NCBI RefSeq assembly: GCF_012847335.1
Contig: NZ_JABBDX010000003.1
Span: 222,238 to 286,237 of the forward strand
Direction: 5' to 3'
Source of the DNA: Psychrobacter sp. MF31
Lineage (GTDB): Bacteria > Pseudomonadota > Gammaproteobacteria > Pseudomonadales > Moraxellaceae
Length of the DNA stretch: 64,000 bases
The notes below the pieces were generated by a model that saw only the letters and a program-made list of their open reading frames with translations, was not told the origin of the DNA and made no database searches. Numbering within the stretch: position 1 is the stretch's first letter; every line of letters begins with the position of its first letter. Positions 1 to 9,207 of this stretch are shown one piece after another. The position numbers and the translations under genes were made by a program.

Positions 1-1235
1 TGCGCCGAGTCGTCATCACAGGAGCGGGAATTGTCTCTTGCATCGGTCAGGATTTAGAATCGGTATTGCAAGCACTGCAATTGGGTCAATCAGGAATTGT
101 ATTTAATGAAAGCTATGCCGAGCACGGCTTTAAGTCGCAGGTGAGCGGCAGTATTGATAAATCAAAACTTGACACGTCAAAGATTGACCGAAAGCTTAAG
201 CGCTTTTTTAGTGACGCCAGCCTTTACGCTTATGTCAGCGCTTTGGCGGCGATTGAGCAATCAGGGCTAAGTCTTGACACCATTAACTGCAATCCGCGCG
301 TGGCGTTGGTCGCAGGATCTGGCGGCGCGTCAACTTCTGATGTGACCAATGCCGTAGATGCGATGAAAGATAAAGGGCTTCGCGGTGTGGGCGCGATGGC
401 AGTGCCAAAAACGATGAGCAGCTCGGTGTCAGCCGCGCTTGCCACAGGGCTTAAGATTCAAGGGATTTCGTATTCAATTTCGTCCGCTTGCGCCACCTCA
501 ACGCATTGCATTGGTCACGCCGCAGAGCTCATTCAGCTGGGTAAAGCCGATGTGGTGCTAGCTGGTGGCAGTGAAGCTGAGGACTGGACGCAGTCTTGTA
601 TGTTTGATGCCATGGGCGCGATGAGCACCCAGTACAACGACACACCAACCAAAGCGTCGCGACCTTATGACAAAGACCGCGATGGCTTTGTGATTGCAGG
701 CGGCGGCGCGATGGTGGTGATCGAAAGCTTGGATCATGCCAAAGCTCGCGGCGCCAACATTTTAGCCGAAATCGTCGGTTACGGCGCAAGCTCGGATGGC
801 GCTGAAATGGTTGCCCCAAGCGGTGAAGGCGCGGTTCGCTGTATGCAGCAAGCTTTAAGCCAAGCCGGACTTGACTCGGTTGATTATATTAACTCTCACG
901 GCACCAGCACGCCGCTTGGCGACATTACCGAGCTTGGCGCGATTGCTAAAGTCTTTGGTGGTGATGCCAAAAACGTGCCGCCCATCAGCTCAACCAAATC
1001 AATGACGGGTCACAGTTTAGGCGCAGTCGGCGCTCAAGAGCTGATTTACTGCTTGCTTATGCTACAAAACGACTTTATCGCGCCGAACATCAATCTTGAA
1101 AACCTTGATGAGGATGCTCAAGACTTTGATATCGTTGCCGAAAAACGCGATGTTGAACTTGATAGCATCATGAGCAACAGCTTTGGCTTTGGCGGCACGA
1201 ACGCGACTTTAATCATCAAAAAGTTTGCTGAATAA
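1..1235 (+). CDS. fabB: Beta-ketoacyl-ACP synthase I (5' end cut by one base)
   Basis: Condensing enzyme that extends acyl-ACP with malonyl-ACP in fatty acid synthesis; in FabB-type enzymes it also serves the unsaturated branch. The first two bases, TG, are followed in frame by codons for [12 protein letters not shown], which matches the usual FabB start (MKRxVITGxGIVS). The start codon is therefore almost certainly an ATG whose A lies just before the window, giving about 411 residues, normal for the family. The thiolase-fold catalytic triad is visible: Cys in SSACATSTH near residue 164, His in [11 protein letters not shown] and His in [10 protein letters not shown]. The C-terminal SFGFGGTNA motif is present. 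It is followed by pabB after 34 bp on the same strand. A fabA partner, if any, would lie upstream, outside the window. Confidence 0.95.
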   Translation, partial: RRVVITGAGIVSCIGQDLESVLQALQLGQSGIVFNESYAEHGFKSQVSGSIDKSKLDTSKIDRKLKRFFSDASLYAYVSALAAIEQSGLSLDTINCNPRVALVAGSGGASTSDVTNAVDAMKDKGLRGVGAMAVPKTMSSSVSAALATGLKIQGISYSISSACATSTHCIGHAAELIQLGKADVVLAGGSEAEDWTQSCMFDAMGAMSTQYNDTPTKASRPYDKDRDGFVIAGGGAMVVIESLDHAKARGANILAEIVGYGASSDGAEMVAPSGEGAVRCMQQALSQAGLDSVDYINSHGTSTPLGDITELGAIAKVFGGDAKNVPPISSTKSMTGHSLGAVGAQELIYCLLMLQNDFIAPNINLENLDEDAQDFDIVAEKRDVELDSIMSNSFGFGGTNATLIIKKFAE

Positions 1236-1269
1236 CCTGTTAAAATTAAGTCTTTATGAACTGCTTTTT

Positions 1270-2868
1270 ATGAATAAACCATTAAATTCAACCTCAGCTG
1301 CCACCTTGGCGGCTGATTTTTCATCGAAGTTTTGTTGGTCGTTTGGCAATTTAACGACAGCGGCACTGGTGACTCAGCTGCAAAAGTTTTTAAGCGCTCA
1401 AGATAGCCGCTTACCTTGGCAGATGCTTTGGCTGAATAATGATGGCGCGCCAGTGATTGGAATATTGCCAAAAGTGAGCTGGTCGCTATATTTTTCTAGC
1501 CAAAAAACTGGTGACGGCAAAGCACTTTATTATCTTAATACGATTTGCCGTGATAATTCGCCAACGCCTCAAACCTCACAAATAACTTATGAGGCTTGGC
1601 AGCAATTACTAATTGATTACGCGGATAAATTTAAACAACCAAATCAAGCTTATGAAATCAATAATAACTTAAAGTATCATCACGGCTTGATGGGATTTAT
1701 TGGTTATGATATTGCCGCAAATGAACTTAGCCCAACTGCGCCTATTCAACAAGCCAAAAATCAACCTTGCGCGTTTTTAGGTCATTACGATATTTATCTT
1801 AAACCTTTGCAAAAAAATGATGAAAAGCTTTGGCAGTTAGTTATCCATCAGCCCAAATCTGAATGGTCAAAAGATTTTAATATTACCAAACTGATTGGCT
1901 ATCTAAATGCTTTTAATGAGAAAATAGCATCAAATTTAACGACCACAAATCAACCGTTACCGCTAAATTTACAAGCAGCTTGGCAAATTGCCGATTATCA
2001 AATGGCGTTTAAACAAACGCAAGATTATTTGTTAAATGGCGATTGCTACCAAATCAATCTCACCCAAGCTTGGCAAAGTAAGCCGCTTTTTGAGTCTACG
2101 CCGTTGATTGATTATCTGCCGATGCTGGACGCTAAAACCCAAGCGCCTTTTGCCGGCTATTTAGCCCTGCCCTATTTTCAAAATGGTTCTTTAGAAAATC
2201 AGTATAAAAATAATTTGGGATTTGAGTTATTAAGCTGTTCCCCTGAATTGTTTTTTACCTTTAATCGAAATAATCATCACTTAACCATTACTACCAAACC
2301 CATTAAAGGCACTCAGCCACGCGGTCGGAATGCCGTTCAGGATGAGCAATTAAAGGCAAAGCTTCAAGACAGCGAAAAAGACCGCAGCGAAAATGTGATG
2401 ATTGTCGATTTGCTGCGCAATGATTTGGGAAAATACGCGCAAATTGGCAGCGTAAAAGTGCCCAAACTGTTTGCCATTGAAAGCTTTAGCAACGTTCATC
2501 ATCTGGTCAGCACCATCACCGCCACTTTAAAGTCGGACGTTCATCCGTTGAGCGTTTTGTTTGGCAGTTTGCCTGCAGGGTCAATCACCGGAACGCCCAA
2601 AAAACGCGCCGTTGAAATTATCTCAAGCCTTGAAAGTGAGGCTCGCGGGGCATATTGCGGAACGATGGGATTTATGAACTTTGATGGCAGCGGTCAATGG
2701 AACGTGTTGATTCGAACCTTACAAGCAAGCGTTAATAACGACGGTCAAAAACAAATCAGCGTTTGGGCAGGCGGTGGCATTACTGTGGCGTCAAATTGTG
2801 ACGATGAATACCAAGAATGTTTGGACAAAGTTGGCAATGTACTTGCTGTGCTTAGCCAGTCAAACTAG
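1270..2868 (+). CDS. pabB: Aminodeoxychorismate synthase component I
   Basis: Converts chorismate plus ammonia (from the PabA glutaminase) to 4-amino-4-deoxychorismate for folate synthesis. The chorismate-binding half carries GDCYQINLTQ near residue 258, KDRSENVMIVDLLRNDLG, and GSITGTPKKRAVEII. The motif PIKGT, with Lys at about residue 346, is the feature that separates PabB from anthranilate synthase TrpE (PIAGT). An open frame extends upstream to a TTG at 1225 that would overlap fabB. The ATG at 1270 is chosen because the protein then starts just before the conserved N-terminal region. The length of 532 aa is somewhat long for PabB, from a longer N-terminal domain. No strong Shine-Dalgarno sequence is seen, so coupling to fabB is possible. 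A hairpin terminator follows. Confidence 0.9.
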   Translation: MNKPLNSTSAATLAADFSSKFCWSFGNLTTAALVTQLQKFLSAQDSRLPWQMLWLNNDGAPVIGILPKVSWSLYFSSQKTGDGKALYYLNTICRDNSPTPQTSQITYEAWQQLLIDYADKFKQPNQAYEINNNLKYHHGLMGFIGYDIAANELSPTAPIQQAKNQPCAFLGHYDIYLKPLQKNDEKLWQLVIHQPKSEWSKDFNITKLIGYLNAFNEKIASNLTTTNQPLPLNLQAAWQIADYQMAFKQTQDYLLNGDCYQINLTQAWQSKPLFESTPLIDYLPMLDAKTQAPFAGYLALPYFQNGSLENQYKNNLGFELLSCSPELFFTFNRNNHHLTITTKPIKGTQPRGRNAVQDEQLKAKLQDSEKDRSENVMIVDLLRNDLGKYAQIGSVKVPKLFAIESFSNVHHLVSTITATLKSDVHPLSVLFGSLPAGSITGTPKKRAVEIISSLESEARGAYCGTMGFMNFDGSGQWNVLIRTLQASVNNDGQKQISVWAGGGITVASNCDDEYQECLDKVGNVLAVLSQSN

Positions 2869-2915
2869 TCTGCCAAGATAGTTTAAAGCGATGCCGTTTA
2901 AAATAATACTTTTAT

Positions 2916-2947
2916 AAAAAAAGCTTACCGTCACAGTAAGCTTTTTT
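2916..2947. terminator. Bidirectional intrinsic terminator between pabB and hisC
   Basis: Perfect inverted repeat AGCTTAC/GTAAGCT with a short loop, flanked by an A run on the left and a T run on the right, so it can end both converging transcripts (pabB from the left, hisC from the right). Confidence 0.85.
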
Positions 2948-2963
2948 ATTATCATTTGTAAAA

Positions 2964-4061
2964 TTAAACCAATTCAGTTAACGCCTCAACCAATCGCTGA
3001 TTTTGCTCGGCAGTTCCCACGGTAATTCGTAAATAATCCTCAATTCGCGGCTGCTTAAAATGGCGAACGATGATGCCTTGATCGCGAAGCCTTGAAGCCA
3101 CCTCTAGGGCTGACATCTTATTTGGTTTGGCAAACACAAAGTTTGCTTGCGACGGTAAAACTTCAAAGCCAAGCGAAGTTAAATTACGCGTTAACGCTTC
3201 GCGAAGCTCAATCACTTGGCTGCAAATATTCTCAAAATAATCACGATCAAGAACGCTTGCCGTTGCCCCAGCTTGCGCTAGTTTATCGAGCGGATAGCTA
3301 TTAAAGCTGTTTTTCATTCGGGTGAGCGCTTCAATTAACGACGGATTACCAAACGCCATACCAACGCGAAGTCCTGCAAGCGATCGCGATTTTGAAAACG
3401 TTTGCGTGACTAAAATATTATCAAATTCGTTAATCAAGCTGACCGCTGATACCGCATGATCGCCATCTTGAGCAAAATCGATATAAGCTTCATCAATGAC
3501 AATGACGCTATTCGGGTGCTGACGGGCAAGCTTTTGGATTGCTGATAATGGCATGAGCATTCCGGTTGGGGCGTTCGGATTGGCAATAATAATACCGCCG
3601 CAAGGCTGCTGATAGTCGTCAGGATTGATGCTAAAGTCATCGCTTAACGCAATTTGCTGCAACTCCACGCCAAATGTTTGCGCATAAACCGGATAAAAGC
3701 TATAGCTGATATCAGGAGCTAATAGTGGCAACTCCTTTAAAAAGAAGCTGGCAAATACCAATGCTAATACTTCATCAGAGCCATTTCCCACAAAGACTTG
3801 GTTGCGGTTTAAATGATAAAAGTCAGCCAACGCTTGACGAAGCTCGTCCGATTCCGGTGCCGGATACAGCTTTAACAAATCGGCTTGGTGGTTAATCACC
3901 GAGCTAATCGCCTCGCTCACCTTTGGTGAAGGCGGAAATGGATTTTCATTAGTATTGAGTTTGCACAAATTGTCGTGTTTTGGCTGCTCACCGGGGATAT
4001 AAGGCGACAGCGTTTGCGCTTTTTTTGACCAAAGTCTCGTATCAATGCCGGAAGTGTTCAT
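2964..4061 (-). CDS. hisC: Histidinol-phosphate aminotransferase
   Basis: PLP-dependent class I/II aminotransferase converting imidazole acetol-phosphate to histidinol phosphate. Visible motifs in order: LNTNENPFPPSP near residue 35, GNGSDEVL (92-99), NPNAPTG (161-167), DEAYIDFA (190-197) and TFSKSRSLAGLRVG, with the PLP-binding lysine at about 224. The 365 aa length is typical. ATG at 4061 with AGGA upstream. It lies 36 bp after hisD on the same strand and is the last gene of the ibaG-murA-hisG-hisD-hisC run. The family includes paralogues active on aromatic amino acids, but the position after hisD supports a histidine role. Confidence 0.93.
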   Translation of the reverse strand: MNTSGIDTRLWSKKAQTLSPYIPGEQPKHDNLCKLNTNENPFPPSPKVSEAISSVINHQADLLKLYPAPESDELRQALADFYHLNRNQVFVGNGSDEVLALVFASFFLKELPLLAPDISYSFYPVYAQTFGVELQQIALSDDFSINPDDYQQPCGGIIIANPNAPTGMLMPLSAIQKLARQHPNSVIVIDEAYIDFAQDGDHAVSAVSLINEFDNILVTQTFSKSRSLAGLRVGMAFGNPSLIEALTRMKNSFNSYPLDKLAQAGATASVLDRDYFENICSQVIELREALTRNLTSLGFEVLPSQANFVFAKPNKMSALEVASRLRDQGIIVRHFKQPRIEDYLRITVGTAEQNQRLVEALTELV

Positions 4062-4097
4062 GAGGTGTCCTAATAAAAGCCCAAGTTTGGCGTCTTT

Positions 4098-5396
4098 TTA
4101 ATCTTGATAGCGGTAGCGCGCTGATCTGGCGTGAGCGTCCAAGTCTTCATTTTGGGCTAAAACATCCGCTGTTTTTGCTAACGGTTTGCAGCCGGATTGA
4201 CTGCAATAAATCAGCGAGGATTTTTTCTGAAAATCATAAACGCCAAGCGGTGAAGAAAAGCGCGCTGTTCCTGAGGTTGGCAACACGTGATTAGGTCCTG
4301 CGCAGTAATCACCAATAGCTTCAGGGGTGTGCCGTCCCATAAAAATCGCGCCAGCGTGACGAATATCATCAATCAGGCTATTTGGGTCATCAACGGACAA
4401 TTCTAAATGCTCAGGGGCAACTTGGTTAATCACGCGAAGTCCCTCAGCGCGATCTTTAACTAAAATAAGTGCACCCCGATTTTGCAACGCATCACGGGCG
4501 ATGTCTGACTTTGGCAACTCGTTTAATGCTTTTTCAATTTCGATTTCAACGTTTTTTAATTGCTCGGCGCTTGTGGTCACAAAAATGGCTTGCGCCACGC
4601 GGTCATGCTCAGCTTGGGAAAGTAAATCCATCGCCAGCCAGTCGGCGCGATCTGCTGGTTCACCTTCAGCGTAAACCAAAACTTCTGAAGGTCCTGCAAT
4701 CATATCGATGCCCACTTGACCAAAAACGGCGCGTTTGGCAGCCGCAACAAATTTGTTGCCAGGACCAGTGATTTTATCCACTTGCGGGATGGTTTTGGTG
4801 CCGTAAGCTAAGGCAGCAACGGCTTGAGCGCCGCCAATGGTGATAACGCGATCAACGCCTGATAAGTGAGCGGCAGCTAAAACGAGTGGATTTAACACGC
4901 CTTTTGGGGCAGGAACGACCATGATAATTTCTTTGACGCCTGCGACCTTTGCTGGAATCGCGTTCATGAGCACGGACGATGGATAAGATGCCAAGCCGCC
5001 CGGAACATAAATACCAACCCGATCAAGCGGGGTGACTTTTTGACCTAAGATATTGCCAAGATCATCTTCATATTGCCAAGACGACTGAGCTTGACGTTCG
5101 TGAAACTGCTTAACGCGATCGGCAGCGGTGGTTAATGCCGATTTTACCTCGCTATCTAAACCATCAAACGCCGCTTTAAGCTTGTCTTTTGCAATGTCCA
5201 AATCACTGATGGTTTTAGCAGGATGCTCATCAAATTTTTGCGTCAACTCAAGCACTTTGTCATCGCCATGATGGCGAACTTGCGCAATGATATCGTCAAC
5301 GACACTTAATAGTTCGGCGTCATTGACCGTCTCAAAAGCAAGCAGCTGGCTTAATTGCTGCTCAAAATCGGCATCTTGGGAGTTGAGCTTACGCAT
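4098..5396 (-). CDS. hisD: Histidinol dehydrogenase
   Basis: Zinc enzyme that oxidises histidinol to histidine with two NAD+ in the last two pathway steps. The 432 aa length is normal. The glycine-rich stretch GGAQAVAALAYGT (188-200), GPGNKFVAAAKR (211-222), IAGPSEVL and LLSQAEHD are seen; Gln261 and His264 match two of the zinc ligands. The catalytic Glu/His pair sits in APEHLEL, and the C-terminal zinc His in DAHARSAR. ATG at 5396 is preceded by AAAGGATG. The 126 bp gap to hisG is the largest in the cluster and holds an anti-Shine-Dalgarno-like sequence (see findings). Confidence 0.96.
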   Translation of the reverse strand: MRKLNSQDADFEQQLSQLLAFETVNDAELLSVVDDIIAQVRHHGDDKVLELTQKFDEHPAKTISDLDIAKDKLKAAFDGLDSEVKSALTTAADRVKQFHERQAQSSWQYEDDLGNILGQKVTPLDRVGIYVPGGLASYPSSVLMNAIPAKVAGVKEIIMVVPAPKGVLNPLVLAAAHLSGVDRVITIGGAQAVAALAYGTKTIPQVDKITGPGNKFVAAAKRAVFGQVGIDMIAGPSEVLVYAEGEPADRADWLAMDLLSQAEHDRVAQAIFVTTSAEQLKNVEIEIEKALNELPKSDIARDALQNRGALILVKDRAEGLRVINQVAPEHLELSVDDPNSLIDDIRHAGAIFMGRHTPEAIGDYCAGPNHVLPTSGTARFSSPLGVYDFQKKSSLIYCSQSGCKPLAKTADVLAQNEDLDAHARSARYRYQD

Positions 5397-5522
5397 GAAT
5401 CATCCTTTGTTATAAACAGTTCAAGGAGGTAAAAAAGTCACGTTGATTGAGTTTAGCACAACTAAAAAACTTTACTGCTACGCTTAGCATTCATTTTTTA
5501 AAATGAAGTTTTTTAAATTTCT

Positions 5523-6236
5523 TCAATTTTTTATAGCGTTATCGGCAATACTGACTTTAAAGCTGTCTAAAATCGGCTCAAGTAAGGCAAATTTGCGCTT
5601 AAAGCTGACCTGATTGACAATGAGCCTTGAGGAGATGTCGCAAATGTGCTCAAGCGGCTCCAAGCCATTGGCGCGCAAAGTATTTCCGGTATCTACCACA
5701 TCGACGATCAAATCACCAAGACCGACGAGTGGCGCAAGCTCCATTGAGCCATAAAGCTTAATGATATCGACCTGCTGAGCTTGACTGGCAAAATAAGCTC
5801 GGGCAACGTTGACGTATTTAGTAGCAACGCGAAGTCGGCGCTTGGGCAAAACGGCGTCTTTGATTCCTGCGGTCATCAATTTGCACTGGGCAATTTGCAA
5901 ATCAAGCAATTCGTAAACATGGCTTGCCCCATGCTCAAGCAAGACATCTTTTCCGGCAACGCCAAAATCCGCCGCGCCGTGCTCAACGTAAGTCGGAACA
6001 TCACTTGCCCGCAAGATAAGCACGCGAACGTTTGGGTTGGTTGTTGGAAAAATGAGCTTTCGCGAGGCTGCGGGGTCTTCTAACAGCTCAATTCCCGCAG
6101 CTTTTAATAACGGCATGGTTTCATCTAAAATGCGACCTTTAGACAGCGCGAGCGTTAAACCGTCAAATTGCGAATCGGCGGCGTTATCGACAGGGGCAGG
6201 TTGCAGCGTTGGCGTCTGGGTCATCATAAAATCCAT
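5523..6236 (-). CDS. hisG: ATP phosphoribosyltransferase, short form
   Basis: First step of histidine synthesis: ATP plus PRPP gives phosphoribosyl-ATP. Motifs are [18 protein letters not shown] at the start of the domain, [17 protein letters not shown], and [20 protein letters not shown] (the PRPP loop). At 237 aa the protein ends shortly after this loop and lacks the C-terminal regulatory domain of the long form. It is therefore the short HisG type, which needs the regulatory partner HisZ (not in this window). The start is uncertain: ATG 6236, or the next two in-frame ATGs at residues 4 and 5. None has a good Shine-Dalgarno sequence. About 25 N-terminal residues precede the conserved domain. 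Confidence 0.92.
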   Translation of the reverse strand: MDFMMTQTPTLQPAPVDNAADSQFDGLTLALSKGRILDETMPLLKAAGIELLEDPAASRKLIFPTTNPNVRVLILRASDVPTYVEHGAADFGVAGKDVLLEHGASHVYELLDLQIAQCKLMTAGIKDAVLPKRRLRVATKYVNVARAYFASQAQQVDIIKLYGSMELAPLVGLGDLIVDVVDTGNTLRANGLEPLEHICDISSRLIVNQVSFKRKFALLEPILDSFKVSIADNAIKN

Positions 6237-6313
6237 GTCACGGGGTGGTTCGTGAAAAAGTTAGCAAAAAAATAAGCATTCAGCCAAGCAGTTAACTCTT
6301 GGCTGATGGGTGG

Positions 6314-7585
6314 TTAAACGTCTTTTGAATTGATGCGCTCAATGGTCACCCCAAGCGCTCGCAGTTTGTTTTCAACGTCTTCATAACCGCGATCGATATG
6401 ATAAATGCGATCAATCAGGCTTTCGCCTTCCGCTGCGGCGGCTGCCATGACAAGCGACATTGAAGCGCGCAAATCCGTTGCCATCACAGGCGCTGCGGTA
6501 AATTGCTCAATACCGGTGACTACTGCGGTATGACCATCAATCTTAATATCCGCGCCCAAACGCTTTAGCTCTGGCACGTGCATATAGCGATTTTCAAAGA
6601 TATTTTCGATGATGGTGCTCGTACCATCTGCCAAGCAGCAAACCGCCATCAACTGAGCTTGCATGTCCGTTGGAAATCCTGGATGCGGCTGAGTTCGGAT
6701 ATCGACAGGTTTTGGTCGAGCGGTCATTTGCGCGCGAATCCAATCATCGCCAGTAGTAATGGTGGCGCCCATCGCTTCAAATTTTTCAAGAACAGGAATT
6801 AAGAGTTCCGCTTTAGTATTTTTGGTCAGAACATCGCCGCGCGTCATTAAAGCGCCTGCCAAATAAGAACCGGTTTCGATACGATCAGGAACGACAGAAT
6901 ACTCACAGCCGTAAAGCTCATCAACGCCTTCGATGGTCATGGTTGCTGTGCCAATTCCGCTAATGCGCGCGCCCATTTTAACGAGCATATTTGCCAAATC
7001 AACCACTTCAGGCTCTAAAGCACAGTTACCAAGAACGGTCGTGCCTTTTGCCAGTGCTGCCGCCATAATCACGTTTTCGGTACCGCCAACGGTGACCATA
7101 TCAAACGAAAAATTGCAACCAATCAATTTGCCGCCTTTTGGCGCTTGCGCTTTTACGTAGCCATTTTCAACCACAATGGTCGCGCCCATGGCTTCAAACG
7201 CTTTTAAATGCTGATCGACGGGTCGCGAACCAATTGCGCAGCCGCCTGGTAAGGACACTTCAGCTTCGCCAAATCGGGCAAGCAAGGGTCCTAGCACCAA
7301 AATAGAGGCGCGCATGGTTTTGACCAAATCATAAGGCGCGTAAAAGCTGTTTATATTCTTGGTGTCACAAGTGACCACTGAACCATCTTTTTGAATGTCA
7401 ATGCCCATGCCAGCGATAAGCTTAACCAGCGTTTGAACATCTTGCAAAGACGGCACATTTTGTAGCGTAATGGGCGTTTTGGCAAGAATCATCGCAGCAA
7501 GCAATGGCAACGCGGCATTTTTCGCCCCTGAAATGGTAACTTCCCCAGCAATGCGGCTGCTACCGGTGATTAAAAATTGATCCAT
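6314..7585 (-). CDS. murA: UDP-N-acetylglucosamine 1-carboxyvinyltransferase
   Basis: First committed step of peptidoglycan synthesis, in the cytoplasm: enolpyruvyl transfer from PEP to UDP-GlcNAc. The EPT fold is recognisable from GAKNAALP near residue 20 (substrate-binding Lys-Asn) and [14 protein letters not shown], whose Cys at about 116 is the fosfomycin target, so the fosfomycin-sensitive Cys form is present. The 423 aa length is standard. An upstream TTG at 7597 would add four residues; ATG 7585 (MDQFLITG) matches other MurA starts. It follows ibaG and precedes hisG, the order seen in Pseudomonas. Confidence 0.95.
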   Translation of the reverse strand: MDQFLITGSSRIAGEVTISGAKNAALPLLAAMILAKTPITLQNVPSLQDVQTLVKLIAGMGIDIQKDGSVVTCDTKNINSFYAPYDLVKTMRASILVLGPLLARFGEAEVSLPGGCAIGSRPVDQHLKAFEAMGATIVVENGYVKAQAPKGGKLIGCNFSFDMVTVGGTENVIMAAALAKGTTVLGNCALEPEVVDLANMLVKMGARISGIGTATMTIEGVDELYGCEYSVVPDRIETGSYLAGALMTRGDVLTKNTKAELLIPVLEKFEAMGATITTGDDWIRAQMTARPKPVDIRTQPHPGFPTDMQAQLMAVCCLADGTSTIIENIFENRYMHVPELKRLGADIKIDGHTAVVTGIEQFTAAPVMATDLRASMSLVMAAAAAEGESLIDRIYHIDRGYEDVENKLRALGVTIERINSKDV

Positions 7586-7664
7586 AAAGTGTGACAACCT
7601 AGCTTAAAAATTGGGCGAAAAAAAGGGCGGAAAATATCCCCGAACAACCATAAAAAATCACAGC

Positions 7665-7910
7665 TTAGCGCGGCTTTTGAGTTTCCCACTCCGCAGGCGT
7701 TAACGCTTGAATATTAAGCGCATGAATATCACCGCTGGCGATTTTGTCATTGACCAGCGCATAAATTACTTGTTGGCGGGCGACTAAGCGCTTACCTTCA
7801 AAGCTTGCATCGACCACGCGAACGTCAAACTTATTGCCTTGGTTGGCAGCTTGAATAAAAGCGTCTGGAAAATGCTGCTGCAAAAACGCAATCAAATCAT
7901 CAGCGTTCAT
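7665..7910 (-). CDS. ibaG: BolA family protein IbaG
   Basis: Small 81 aa BolA/YrbA-type protein. Members work with monothiol glutaredoxins in iron-sulfur handling and acid response. The BolA core is visible in VRVVDASFEGKRLVARQQVIY and GDIHALNIQALTPAEW. Its place directly before murA is conserved in many gammaproteobacteria and is the main reason for calling IbaG rather than BolA. ATG 7910 has TAGGAT upstream. It is the first gene of the ibaG-murA-his run, with a candidate extended -10 promoter about 86 bp upstream of the ATG. Confidence 0.87.
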   Translation of the reverse strand: MNADDLIAFLQQHFPDAFIQAANQGNKFDVRVVDASFEGKRLVARQQVIYALVNDKIASGDIHALNIQALTPAEWETQKPR

Positions 7911-7995
7911 AAATTATCCTATCAAAAATAAGGGCTGAGCCGAACCTTAGCCATAAACTGAAGCAAGGCGTGACGGCTTGGCATAAAATAGCGCC

Positions 7996-8004
7996 ATTAT
8001 AGCA
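7996..8004 (-). promoter_or_regulatory. Extended -10 promoter for ibaG-murA-his
   Basis: The minus strand reads TGCTATAAT, a perfect extended -10 element, ending about 86 bp before the ibaG ATG. The best -35 match (TTGACC) is 23 bp away, too far for ordinary spacing, so recognition would rest on the extended -10. A 10 bp inverted repeat (8002-8036) overlaps it. Confidence 0.5.
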
Positions 8005-8036
8005 AGATTGATGCCTTTTCAGTAGGTCAATCTTGC
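8002..8036. repeat. 10-bp perfect inverted repeat between hydrolase gene and ibaG
   Basis: GCAAGATTGA (8002-8011) and TCAATCTTGC (8027-8036) are exact reverse complements with a 15-base loop. It sits just downstream of the hydrolase stop codon and overlaps the TGC of the promoter for ibaG. It could be a transcript-end hairpin without a U run or a regulator-binding site. Confidence 0.6.
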
Positions 8037-8053
8037 TCATAACTTGGCAATTT

Positions 8054-9073
8054 TTACAACGTTGCTGCCAAATAATCAAGAACTTGAGCGCGAACGTTAT
8101 TGAGCCATTGAAGCGGCGTTGCCATCGCACCGATGCTCGTGGCATGACTTGCGCCTTTGATTTCGCCTGTTATCACCTGAGCGCCATGAGCTTTGAGCGC
8201 TTCGGTCATAATTAGGGTATTTGAATCGTGAACCACGGTATCTTTTTCAGCGGTTAATAATAAATACGCGGGCTGATCCCCTTTAATCAAATGATTGGGC
8301 ATAATTTTATTGGGATCAGCGTCCTTAGGAAACGCATCGCTACTGCCATAACGACGAAAATCGTAACTGTAAGGTCCTGCAATGCCAATGACCGCTTTGA
8401 TGTCGCTAGGTTTCATGCCAAATGGCGCTAAAAAATCAGCGTTAGACACCGCGGCCATCATATTAAACGCGCCCGCTGAGTGCCCCATCACCGCCATTTT
8501 GTTAGGATTGGCAAAAAAGCTTGGGGCGTTATGATAGCTCCAAGCAATGGCTTTTGCCGTATCGTTCACATAATCAGGATAAACGTGCTCAGGCGCTTTT
8601 CTATAATTGATGACCGCCGTGACATAACCGGCTTTGGCAAGGCTTTGACCCACAAACGCATAATCGTCTTTACTGCCATTTTTCCAAGAGCCACCGTGAA
8701 CAAAGATCACCAAAGGGTACGTGGTGGTTATTGCCGATTGGTGGTTGAGCTGATCGGTCAATGGTTTTGGAAAATATAAGTCCAAATCTTGCAGCGGCTC
8801 ATCCCCATACAGGATGTCCTTTTGAACGCTAACGCCGCCTGACGAGCTGATGCGATTGACTGCATTTAGCGCCGAAAACGCTTTGGCTTCTTGCGTAACC
8901 CATGTCGTCATGCCAACCAACACTGCCATGGCAATTCCAAATCGCGCCGCCTTACTTAGGGCTGATCCTTGTTGCGGAAGCGTTTGTTTTAGCTCAGAAA
9001 TCAGGTCACGATCTGAATACTCTGCCCAAGTGGTGATATTCCGCTCAGCGCTGCTAATTTTTGTCTTTTCCAT
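8054..9073 (-). CDS. Alpha/beta hydrolase, membrane-anchored esterase-like
   Basis: Serine hydrolase of the carboxylesterase/BD-FAE-like group. The oxyanion motif HGGSW is at 126-130, the nucleophile elbow GHSAG has Ser at about 199, the acid is probably Asp278 in AEKDTV, and the base His310 in GASHATS. A hydrophobic stretch near residues 44-60, after a charged N-terminus, suggests a membrane anchor or uncleaved signal, with the catalytic domain probably in the periplasm. ATG 9073 is chosen over an upstream GTG at 9106 because it is preceded by AAGGCGGAT at good spacing. The substrate cannot be told from sequence. It has no operon partner. Confidence 0.8.
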   Translation of the reverse strand: MEKTKISSAERNITTWAEYSDRDLISELKQTLPQQGSALSKAARFGIAMAVLVGMTTWVTQEAKAFSALNAVNRISSSGGVSVQKDILYGDEPLQDLDLYFPKPLTDQLNHQSAITTTYPLVIFVHGGSWKNGSKDDYAFVGQSLAKAGYVTAVINYRKAPEHVYPDYVNDTAKAIAWSYHNAPSFFANPNKMAVMGHSAGAFNMMAAVSNADFLAPFGMKPSDIKAVIGIAGPYSYDFRRYGSSDAFPKDADPNKIMPNHLIKGDQPAYLLLTAEKDTVVHDSNTLIMTEALKAHGAQVITGEIKGASHATSIGAMATPLQWLNNVRAQVLDYLAATL

Positions 9074-9207
9074 GACGATCCGCCTTGTTATTCGCTGTTT
9101 TAGCACTCTATTGTAAAACGAGCGTCAGCAATTTCTAGGCAAATCGTGTTATGGTTTTTTAGGCAATCTTTATCGCGATAGCCGCTAAAAAAGTTATTGC
9201 TAAAAAA

